This document shows, piece after piece, positions 56,255 through 64,000 of a stretch of DNA of 64,000 nt. The DNA lies in the NCBI GenBank assembly GCA_029990175.1, contig JARKIP010000035.1, positions 19,271,501-19,335,500 of the forward strand, in the 5' to 3' direction. This DNA is from Petunia secreta (Eukaryota; Streptophyta; Magnoliopsida; Solanales; Solanaceae). The notes beneath the pieces were generated by a model. That model searched no databases and was not told the DNA's origin. It was given only the letters and a program-made list of their open reading frames with translations. Position numbers and translations under genes: made by a program. Every line of letters begins with the position of its first letter. The first letter of the stretch is position 1.

Positions 56255-58252
56255 AAACTATTGCTTGTCCTCAAGCAGAACACACTTCAATGGACCCCAA
56301 GTTGCAATTTATCAATTCATGCATTTTTTCCATTAAAGCTACAACAAGCCAAAACTCGATTCAAGCTCAACATCTAATGAAATTGGTTGGTGCCAACAAT
56401 TAAGCCAAGCCATGTAAGCATAACTTTTATATACAAAACATCGAAGAAAGCAAACATGCCATGACATAAGACTTTCAAAGTTTGCCTCTTCGTCAGAAGA
56501 GTTCACCTCTTTGCTTGCTCACTTCAATTGAAAAGTGAAACACAAGTCCTCAACTCAACTTCACAAGTGCCCTCACCACTCAAGAGAATATCCCAACCAC
56601 AAAAATGCAATGATAACACAAATGAGATTAATGATAGGAATAATTCGCTCACTCTCTCAAAAGAAGTTCATCATGCACACTAAAGATCCATATGCTTGCC
56701 CTTCGTGTACCTCTCCACTCATGTAGGAATGCTTGACCCGAAATAAATTAGGACTTGTTAGGATTGTAATGTAGGCTTTTGGTCAAAGGTGGGGTAAAAT
56801 ATGGGCAAATAGTGACTACACACCTCCTTGAGCACTACACCGTACAAAATTTAAGGCACACTTTCTTTTTCTTGCAATTGCACCTTGCTAAATCGAGGAT
56901 TATACACTTCTCCTCTTTATTCATCAATTCTCTTTTTCTTCTACTTTTTTTTTTCTTTCTTTTCTTTCACTTGCTTCTTTTTGTTTCTTTTCTCTTCTTT
57001 TTTAATTCAACTCACTTTTGTTGCTCTTTCTTTTCATTTCTTTTCTTTTGATTTTCATTAACTTCCACACTTTCACCATAAATCGTGCCACCCCCAAACT
57101 TAGGCTTTTGCCTAAGTTGCACATCTTTCAATGCACTCAAGGAGGTAGGGCCAAAAAGAGGGTTAGTGCTTCGAGCACTTAGAATTGGTTCGGGTTAATA
57201 ATGTGGTTGCCAAAAGAAAGGATATTAAGCTCAAAGGGGTTGACTAAGGATATAATGCAAGGGTAGGCTTTTTAGATTACTGAGCGGGCCAACGAAAGCC
57301 TAAAATCATTTTTCAAGTCAAGCATAACGTAGGATTTCGCCTCGAAGCAAACTTAGGGCAAGTTCTAGATCAAGAAACACACACATGAACACACCAAAAC
57401 CTCACCACTCATGGCACAAGTAAAGCAAGGAAGACGAGTATATTCAAGTCCCAATCAAAGGCAATTAAGCATCTAAAGTTTACTCATAGCCTAACGAGAG
57501 CTAATTAGTGACATAAGAGCCAAAAGTTGAACTTACAGATCATAGCACAATTCACCAACTAAATTTTTCTATTCATTTTTCAAAACAAGCTCACATGATA
57601 AGGATTAAATAATGGTGGAACCAAACATGCCAAACGTTTCCAAGGAGCAAAAATCCACAACTAATCATCATTATTTACAACTAACTACTAAACTAGTACT
57701 AGAGATGCCCGGTTCAACACAATTACTTCCTTGGAAAAAAATCATGGCAAAGAAAAACCAAGGAGGTTATTTCTAAAATTTTATACAACATGGTATTTAC
57801 AATAAAAATGGTTGTTCGGACCCAAATGAGGCTTTCGCACCCAAGTGGGATGCCTACGTATCACACAAAGGTGAATCATATAAAAAGAAGCAACATCCCA
57901 AGCGTAGTTCATGGGAGTACCTTTTTATATATATATATATAAAATTCTAGCTAACTACTAAATATAAACAAGCTATTAACACAATATTATAATACTACTA
58001 ATAGTCAATATGCACAGGCTATTAAAAAAATACCCATACTAATATTAAAGGAAATGATCATCCACAAAAGTTTTCACAATTTGCTCACAAACAAGGACAA
58101 GATGAGGGAGATATATCATAAGCATCAAGTACACGAGCATCATCAATACTACACCAAGAACACAAATACACCCCCAAAAATAAATTATGCACTATCCTCA
58201 TTGCGACTAACAATGTAATACAAAGGGTGTAAGGAACTCCCTGACTAGAAGA
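56255..58252 (-). other. Element F 3' non-coding region
   Basis: About 2 kb lie between the long ORF and the PPT. The pyrimidine-rich stretch 56935-57060 (TTTCTTTC-like) and a TATATA run at 57929-57941 stand out. No coding features are seen. Confidence 0.55.
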
Positions 58253-59521
58253 TCACTCCTCACTGTCAGTGTTGGGGTAGCGAAGCTCATCCTCGGACTC
58301 CTCATCTGAGCTAGTGGAGCAACAGAGCGAATTCAGCTTGCTCATCATTTTGTTGAGGAAGTTTCTTGTTCTCTTGCCGAAATTTTTCTGCTTCCTCTCC
58401 ATTTTATCCAGCCTGACCTTAATCCACTCTTGCTCAGCTGCTACTGCCTCTAATGATAACGTGCTCGGAGGCCTGGAGGAAGAACCCTCTCTATGCGGGC
58501 CTGAAGGAAGCCTTGCTACTAGCTGTCTAATCTGGGCGTCTACAGAAGAAATTTGAGAGGAAATGTACCTCATGTTAGACGCTCCAGATGCAAGTGGTGG
58601 AACTGGAGTGTAAGAACTCCCTGGTGCAGCAGTAGTAGCAGCTGTGGAGTATTGCCCAAAAGTTGGGTCCTCGACATCAACCTGGGAAGGCATCTCAACT
58701 TTTCTTTTCTTGCTTTGTATTACTCCTCCCCGTCTTTTCTTCAGCAGTGGATAGATAGGTTTTTCAGGACCCATACTTTTGTCAGTATTGCGTATCTCCA
58801 CTCCGGCATCCATGCATAGCCAGTGAATCAAGCTTGGGAAGAACAAACTCTTTGTTCTCTCTAGAACCACTTCATGGATCTCCCCAACAATGATTTCACC
58901 AACATTAACCTTGAGCCCGTCAATCAGTGCTGCGACCAGGCGAGCTTTTTCAGGAGAGATATCACCCTCATTGCTCGAAGGCATCACCCTAGTGCACACA
59001 ATGGATAACCAGATGTGGGCCTCAGCTGTGAAGTCGGTAGATACAATCTTGTGTCCGAATGTGGACCAACCTAAGTAGTTGCTCCCTTGAAGCATATCTA
59101 TCATCCACTGCATACCTCCTTCTGAAGCACGAGCCTTGTATAAAGCATTGTCAACATTCTCGAGCTCGTACACCGCATTGATAGCAGCTGCATCAAATCG
59201 CACCAACTTGCCCCTCACTGTGGTCACAAACTCCCCAGTAAAATCCGTTCGGGTGGCGTTTGCATAAAACTCCCGCACTATGGTAGCATTTTCTTTCTCA
59301 GGAGTCTTGGCAAAACAGCTCCACCCGTTATTTTCTAGCTTTTGAAAGAAGTCGGGGAGTTTCTCTTCCACTTTCTCCATATGGATCCCTCTTTCCTTAA
59401 TGAAGCTCATTTCAAGGTCCCTCTGGAATTTTTCATAGCACGGTCTGGATAAGAACCTCGTTCTGTCATATGTTGCTTCTTCTCCTCCTGTTGAGTTCCG
59501 TTGGTTGTTTCCTTCGGCCAA
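58253..59521 (-). CDS. Putative plant transposon protein-type ORF of element F
   Basis: This is an open frame of 422 codons without a break. Residues 20-60 include RFLSRPCYEKFQRDLEMSFI. The central part has REFYANATRTDFTGEFVTTV, RGKLVRFDAAAINAVYEL and a W-rich WSTFGHKI block. From about residue 250 it is basic and low-complexity, with KKRRGGVIQSKKRKVE (nuclear-signal-like). A coiled-coil-like helix (EQEWIKVRLDKMERKQ) and an acidic tail (SSDEESEDE) follow. The middle matches what I recall of the 'putative plant transposon protein' domain found in such elements; its activity is unknown. No ATG lies at the beginning; the frame extends through TTG upstream, and a TTTGTAG/GTAC acceptor-like site lies 20 bases above, so the start may be in an upstream exon. 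It is the only intact long ORF of the window. Confidence 0.7.
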   Translation of the reverse strand: MAEGNNQRNSTGGEEATYDRTRFLSRPCYEKFQRDLEMSFIKERGIHMEKVEEKLPDFFQKLENNGWSCFAKTPEKENATIVREFYANATRTDFTGEFVTTVRGKLVRFDAAAINAVYELENVDNALYKARASEGGMQWMIDMLQGSNYLGWSTFGHKIVSTDFTAEAHIWLSIVCTRVMPSSNEGDISPEKARLVAALIDGLKVNVGEIIVGEIHEVVLERTKSLFFPSLIHWLCMDAGVEIRNTDKSMGPEKPIYPLLKKRRGGVIQSKKRKVEMPSQVDVEDPTFGQYSTAATTAAPGSSYTPVPPLASGASNMRYISSQISSVDAQIRQLVARLPSGPHREGSSSRPPSTLSLEAVAAEQEWIKVRLDKMERKQKNFGKRTRNFLNKMMSKLNSLCCSTSSDEESEDELRYPNTDSEE

Positions 59522-59674
59522 TATAAGGAAAAAGTACCTACAAAGATCAACATTGTTAAAACACGATTTGGGTACTTAATATATGCATTAATAAAGCTTA
59601 GGAGCCAAAGTTTGAAGCCAAAAAATTTCAGCAGTGGGCTGTGCAAACTCACTATTTCTGGCAGAAATTGCATC

Positions 59675-59812
59675 TCATTGCGATCGCGTAGTGATAGGCG
59701 CGATCGCGCTGAGTTGTCTAGGACCCTTGCACGATCGCGATTCTATGGCGCGATCGCGAAGGTCAGACATGGACAACTCAGCGCGATCGCACAGATAGTC
59801 ACACGATCGTGA
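59675..59812. repeat. GCGATCGC motif cluster 1 (element F)
   Basis: Six copies or near-copies of the GCGCGATCGCG palindrome lie in 138 bases (examples at about 59679, 59699, 59731, 59749, 59781, 59801), separated by 10-25 bases of unrelated sequence. Confidence 0.9.
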
Positions 59813-60018
59813 GGTTGTCTTCTTCAGTAGGAGAAGACAGACTTCGGCTACAACACCCACAATTTTTCATGTTTCACACATCTATCACAGTGCACATTTA
59901 CAATTTATACAAAAAAAACATGAGTTTTGGCTTCAATTTGTCAGATCTTGTCGCTAGGGTTTTTAATTCAATTGGGCATTAACCACTAAAAACCTAACCC
60001 GTTATCACGACAAACACT

Positions 60019-60306
60019 TTGTTTATAAGGGTATATCAGACTTCCCTTATTGTCCATAAAAGGCCCTTTGTTTGTTTATTCCTACAACCCTTAATGGAAC
60101 CCTACCTTGATAATGGAGATGTAATCAACAAAATTAAAGATCGAAATTGGGAAACATACCTTGATAATGGAGATGGACTACTTGAGTATGGAATAGAGGA
60201 TGCAATGAAGCACTTGGAATGTAAAAATAGGGGAGGGGAATTTGAGAGAATGAGGGTTCAGAAAAAATGGTTCGTTTATCTCTTGAAACTGCCTATATCT
60301 GCCTGA
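60019..60306 (+). other. Spacer between GC clusters, chance ORF
   Basis: A 95-codon plus ORF with an imperfect direct repeat (TACCTTGATAATGGAGATG at 60103 and 60159). It has no family features and is antisense to the element, so it is probably not a gene. Confidence 0.35.
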
Positions 60307-60319
60307 TGTGTTATTCTTC

Positions 60320-60600
60320 ACGATCGCATGACCCAAGTCGCTATCGCGCACCTCTGATAAGTTTAACCTTCACGATCGCGATGTTGTGACGCGATCGCAC
60401 AGGTTTGCCTCACAGTGAAGCGCGATCGCGTCAAAAGCAACGCGATCGCGATGAACAAATTTTAGTTCAACGTCCAGTGAGCAAAATTTCATTGAGGCGG
60501 TCCGCCCCAAACATTAGGCGCTCCGCCTACTGGGACGCAGAATGCCCAGTTTCAGTGGGCAGTCCGCCTCCTCTCGTTGAATGGTCCGCCCTACACCCCT
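60320..60600. repeat. GCGATCGC cluster 2 followed by GGCGGTCCGCC cluster (element F)
   Basis: Six GCGATCGC-like motifs (60320-60460) pass directly into four GGCG(C/G)TCCGCC-like motifs (60495-60595). The second motif is the one that fills element B's LTRs. Confidence 0.88.
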
Positions 60601-60789
60601 GTGCAATCCATGTTTTCCATGTTTATGCCTTAAATCATGCATCCTAACAACTAACAAAAGTGGGATTCGTGTGAGATAATCAAAAACAACAACAAAAACT
60701 AATCTAACCGATCATGCAATCAATGGTCAACTAAAAATTTTAAAAAGATTCGGGTTGCCTCCCGACAAGCGCTTTATTTAACGTCTTGG

Positions 60790-61095
60790 CTAGACGGTAC
60801 CCATGATGCTTTTCTCTCCACTTGGTGAAGGTGAATTTTCTCCCCAACATCGCTTCATGCTTTTTGTTATGCTCTTTATGCGGGGGTACACATTTCCGAG
60901 CTTGCGAGCCGGATTCTTCATCTTACACTTCTTCGCCTTCAAGTGAGGGATGTCATTTTGCCTTCTTGGCGTGGCAAATTCAACAATGTACCCATTTTGC
61001 TCATCAACACCAAAATCATCCGAAGGTGCTTGTTCTTCCACTTCTATTGCCTCATCCACACATAGTGTTGAAAAATGAAGTGAATGAGGTCCCAA
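60790..61095 (-). pseudogene. Element F: remnant before the pol-end block
   Basis: This 101-codon frame is acidic in its first half (DEAIEVEEQAPSDDFGVDEQ) and basic in the second (KAKKCKMKNPARKLGN). I do not recognise it. It ends near the GGTTGCCTCCC block that follows pol in element E, so it could be what is left after deletion of pol. It is in another frame than the gag-like pieces upstream. Confidence 0.4.
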
Positions 61096-61208
61096 TTATT
61101 TTAACACCAATGGAGCACCAAGCATGACATACTCCTCTTCAACTAAGCTAGATTCTTCATCACAAAAGTTCTTCATTTCTGCTCTAGACTCCAACATAAA
61201 TTTCTTGT

Positions 61209-61781
61209 TCACTGCATCATCACCAAATATCTTGAAGATGTGATCACTTGCATGAGTTCCCATGATTTGACTTGTGCTCTCTTCCACAATTCGCTCATTT
61301 CTAGCATATCATTCACTATTTCTTCATGTTGAGCCGTGGAAGCTTCAACCACTTCATGCACTAGAATGTTCAAGACACGAGCTTCAAGATCAAATTGGTT
61401 CACTCTTTGTCCTAGTTCTTCCTTTTCATGTTTGAGATCCCAACCATTTACATTTAAGTCATGAAGGCATGCTTCATGGACTTTCATTTTTCGAGCTTGA
61501 TCTCGGAGCCGAGCTCGGCTCACAATTTCTTCTTCATCCCAATTGTGCTTTTCTTCAATAATTCTTTCTTGATATTCAAGCACATCTTCCATGGAGGATT
61601 CTTCTTGGAACTCAACCTCATTTTCCATGTAAAACCTTTGTTGAGATTTGGTAACACCCTTAGCTTGTTGATCATTGAAAGTGTCAACCAATTGGCTCAA
61701 TTGAGTCTCCAACTTGTGAATTGCTAAGCCATTTTGATGGATCATTTCTTTTATCTTATTGAAGGCTTCGGCATTCCACAA
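61209..61781 (-). pseudogene. Element F gag-like protein, middle part
   Basis: In this 190-codon frame, residues about 15-45 (NGLAIHKLETQLSQLVDTF) match the L-E-T-Q-x-x-Q-L-A helix in the middle of Athila gag (compare IKGIETKLGQLAIAL in element E). The rest is charged and helical (EEKHNWDEEEIVSRARLRDQ, HEVVEASTAQHEEIV) and probably coiled coil. The capsid domain is missing. It is joined by a frameshift to 61841-62194. Confidence 0.5.
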
Positions 61782-61840
61782 TTGTTTTTAAGTATTTTCT
61801 CCATGAAATATTCCAAGCTTTCATTTTCATTGCATTCATC

Positions 61841-62194
61841 TTATGAAGTCCATAGGTCCATCTCTTCTTGAAACTTCTCTTGGATGCGTTGCCACTCGAG
61901 TTCAAGTTCCATGTTAATTTTAGCATTTGCCCTATCAAACTCATAAGAATCATTAGCATCATTATAAAAATCATTGGAAGAAGAATAAGGAATATTAGGA
62001 CAACCGTCCCAATGGCCATTTTGACCCCCACACTCATGACATATGTCCCACTCAAAGGGTTGAGAAGGTGCAGACAACTCGCCCCCGGAAATAATTTGAC
62101 AATCTTGCCAATGGTTAGGTCCGCCACAATACGGACAAGGATCACTCATGAATGGATTTTCAATATGGGACCAATTTTGGTTCCATGATGCCAT
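61841..62194 (-). pseudogene. Element F gag-like start with two knuckle-like motifs
   Basis: It has a real ATG at 62194, 180 bases inside the primer-binding site. It encodes 117 residues with CPYCGGPNHWQDC (C-x2-C-x4-H-x3-C) at residues about 20-32 and CHECGGQNGHWDGC (C-x2-C-x5-H-x3-C) at about 52-65. Both resemble zinc knuckles with altered spacing and are at the N-terminus rather than the usual C-terminus of gag. A helical E/Q-rich tail follows (ELELEWQRIQEKFQEEMD). It might bind nucleic acid. Whether this order is original or the result of a deletion is unknown. Confidence 0.55.
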
Positions 62195-62373
62195 TTCAAG
62201 ATAGTTATCATTAATCTAAACTAACTAACTAATGAAAGTAAACACTACACACAAACAAATATTTACAATTTACAAAGAACATTACTACTATTCACAATTT
62301 TAACAAGAACGGTTTACAAATTGGAACTAAGCCAACTAGTTCAACTCCTCAAACTACTCTAACACGCCAATTG

Positions 62374-62392
62374 CTCCCCGGTAGCGGCGCCA
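62374..62392 (-). other. Primer-binding site of element F (tRNA-Asp type)
   Basis: The minus strand reads TGGCGCCGCTACCGGGGAG, close to the Asp-type site of Athila elements. It lies four bases from the LTR. Confidence 0.87.
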
Positions 62393-62396
62393 ATTT

Positions 62397-63685
62397 TGGA
62401 AAATGCTCAACACACACCACGGCTTGAGGTATGAACGGTCATCGCAATACAATTTACCCAACTAGGAGTCGGGGTCGAATCCACAAGGAACAAAGTGATG
62501 CGATCAAAGTAGTAGAGGAACTAAACCTATTTGACAAAGCCAAACTAGGATAACAAGGTGATGGAACGATATTAACAACTACAAACTACACTAGGAAAGC
62601 AAGTAAATGTAATATATGGCCTTCGCACAACCAAGGAAGTCAAGTTTTGAGCCTAGGACGTAATTATAGCACGGGGTTTATATATTATGGCCGGGTTGTT
62701 CTAATGTAATCCCTAGAATCCTTCCGGCATAGAAGGGATTTACCTCAACGGCGCTCGTCAAAGCCATGGTTGAGCTTGTAAAGCATTACCCATTACCCGA
62801 GGAAAGAAGACCTCTTCCAAACGTAACTTCTTTTAGATGAGTTAGTCTATTAAATAGCCTATCAATCCAAATCCCCGCTAGCCTCACTATTCTATGCTAA
62901 CTAATCTCTCCCGAGTCTTTAATTAGTAAAGTAGACGGGCAACTCAAGTGTCATGAGCACAAGAGTCAAGCAATCAAAACAATGGAAGCTAGATAATCAA
63001 AACCCAACAATACAAATTCCTAGTCATGACTCATTCATATATTCATGTCCAAAATCATATCAATTAATAATACAAATAGCCATGAAATATATTCACAAAA
63101 TCAATTCTTCAATAATATCAACAACACCAAATAAATTCACTACAAAGCATGAAAGTAAAGAAAGGAGTACTAAACGTTGAGAATTTTTCAATGGGTTGCT
63201 CCAATTCTTCACCCTCTTGGTGTTCTTGTTGATGGATCCTTGCTACAAGATTGGAAAAATTGCCAAAAGATGAGCCCTAGGTCGTGCAAAGGGCTGAATA
63301 TATGTTACCTATTTGGTTGATGTGAAATTACAAAACGGTCCAGCGCAGTCCAGAGGCACAACCTTTGCGATCGCGACTCACTGGGCGCTATCGCGCTTCA
63401 TCTCTTTTTCCTTCTGCGCGATCACGTTATCCTTGGCACGTTAGCGCTAGCTTCCTTCACTCTTCTGCGCGATCGCGTAAGTCTTTGCGCGATCGCGATA
63501 AACTGATTTCCAGTTCAGGATCAGTAGCTCTGCAATTCAGCCTGATCCGGCTTGTTTTCCACCTACTTGTCACCACAACGTCAATTCTGTAATATGCAAC
63601 TAAAACATGATAAGTGCGTGTATTTAATCAATAATGCACAACAAAAGCTCAAGTAAATAGAAGGTAATGTGTGGCCCACACATCA
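62397..63685 (-). repeat. 5' LTR of element F
   Basis: It is 1289 bp (TGGAAAATGCTC to CCCACACATCA). Five GCGATCGC-like motifs lie at 63365-63500, at the same place as in the other LTR. The TSD CTAAC follows. Confidence 0.9.
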
Positions 63686-63690
63686 CTAAC

Positions 63691-64000
63691 CCTGAACAGC
63701 CATCAAGACACAAAAACTGGATGGATTTACCTCAGACTTCGTGGAGGAATTGGAGTCAAAAGCGGAGGAGTCAATCAGGAGTGATGAAACGATCGAGCCC
63801 GGGTATTGGGAGATCCGCATTGACGTAAATCTCAAAGGAGGAGAAGCCGACCTCGATCTATGGGTCAAGACACCCACTGGGATGGTCTTCTACAAGCCTG
63901 CAAGATCTCAAAGCGACAAAGCAGAGTATGAAACCATAATTCAAGCTCTTGAACTAGCCTACATACTGGGGGCCAGTGAGGTCAGTCTCTTCAATAGCTC
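63691..64000 (+). pseudogene. Tat/Ogre pol remnant: second (archaeal-type) RNase H
   Basis: This continues the frame of 54585-54944 once element F is set aside. A TGA lies near 63693, then GFTSDFVEELESKAE leads to EPGYWEIRIDVNLKGG, TPTGMVFYKPARS and SDKAEYETIIQALELA, open to the window edge. The D..E (K-A-E-Y-E-x-x-I) pattern is that of the additional RNase H carried by Tat-lineage elements. The usual W-x-L-x-V-D-G-S motif reads WEIRIDVNL, so part of the active site may be altered. Confidence 0.68.

Larger units (their letters stand above)
54946..63685 (-). mobile_element. Element F: pol-less Athila-like element with GCGATCGC clusters
   Basis: LTRs are 54946-56241 and 62397-63685; the TSD CTAAC is exact at 54941-54945 and 63686-63690. 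On minus, the Asp-type primer-binding site is at 62374-62392, followed by gag-like scraps (62194-60790), a GGGTTGCCTCCCGACAAGCG block, GC-rich motif clusters, one long ORF (59521-58253), a 2-kb non-coding part and the PPT at 56242-56254. No RT, RNase H or integrase is present. The LTRs are very alike, so the insertion is recent. Confidence 0.88.

Noticed and set aside
56779..57051. 90-codon ORF rich in Phe and Leu
   Set aside because: It is encoded by a pyrimidine-rich tract in F's non-coding region; a low-complexity artefact, not a membrane protein.
59675..60460. GCGATCGC clusters as a sign of cyanobacterial DNA (HIP1)
   Set aside because: The octamer is the same, but it sits inside a plant LTR element and in both its LTRs, with AT-rich surroundings and no bacterial genes.

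Overview
The window is plant nuclear DNA and almost all of it is transposable elements. At least eight Ty3/gypsy LTR retrotransposons, or pieces of them, are nested in one another. There are also simple repeats and one broken TIR-NBS-LRR type resistance gene. The retroelement lineages, the TNL pseudogene and the primer-binding sites point to a eudicot. The mix of Ogre/Tat elements, Athila elements and gypsy elements carrying GCGATCGC or GGCGGAGCGCC motifs resembles Solanaceae, but that is a weak inference. I see no bacterial gene, tRNA, rRNA or CRISPR array, and no intact host protein gene.  Layout. (1) 1-3664: 5' part of a Reina-like chromovirus on the minus strand. (2) 3665-4949: unassigned DNA with one small ORF and AT-rich microsatellites. 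(3) 4950-24093: one very long (about 4.8 kb) Ogre/Tat-type LTR, split by element B (7277-21611, minus, TSD TGAGG). B's 3' LTR is itself split by element A (7371-14753, plus, TSD GTTAC), and B's gag is split by a solo LTR (18830-19523, TSD ACTTG). (4) 24094-29305: decayed Ogre internal region with ORF1 and gag remnants. (5) 29316-32521: LTR debris from three families and ATT microsatellites. (6) 32522-about 39160: element E, an Athila-type element on minus. (7) 39747-41965: TNL pseudogene. (8) about 41950-54147: element G, plus, interrupted by element D (44558-52720, minus, TSD TGAGG). (9) 54150-64000: a Tat/Ogre pol remnant, plus, split by element F (54946-63685, minus, TSD CTAAC).  How the parts relate. 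A is a CRM-like chromovirus with gag, protease, reverse transcriptase, RNase H and integrase, and its pol frame runs on into the 3' LTR. B and G share A's type of leader, gag-end and protease. Where A has RT, RNase H and integrase, both carry the same acidic protein of unknown function, called 'X' here. B and G therefore look like non-autonomous relatives that would depend on an A-type partner. F and D are also pol-deficient: F keeps gag scraps and a plant-transposon-protein ORF, and D keeps gag scraps only. Every coding region except F's 422-codon ORF and the window-edge RT frame is visibly broken by stops, frameshifts, deletions or insertions. LTR boundaries, primer-binding sites and target-site duplications were read directly from the sequence. 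Lineage names are from remembered family features and have not been checked by search.
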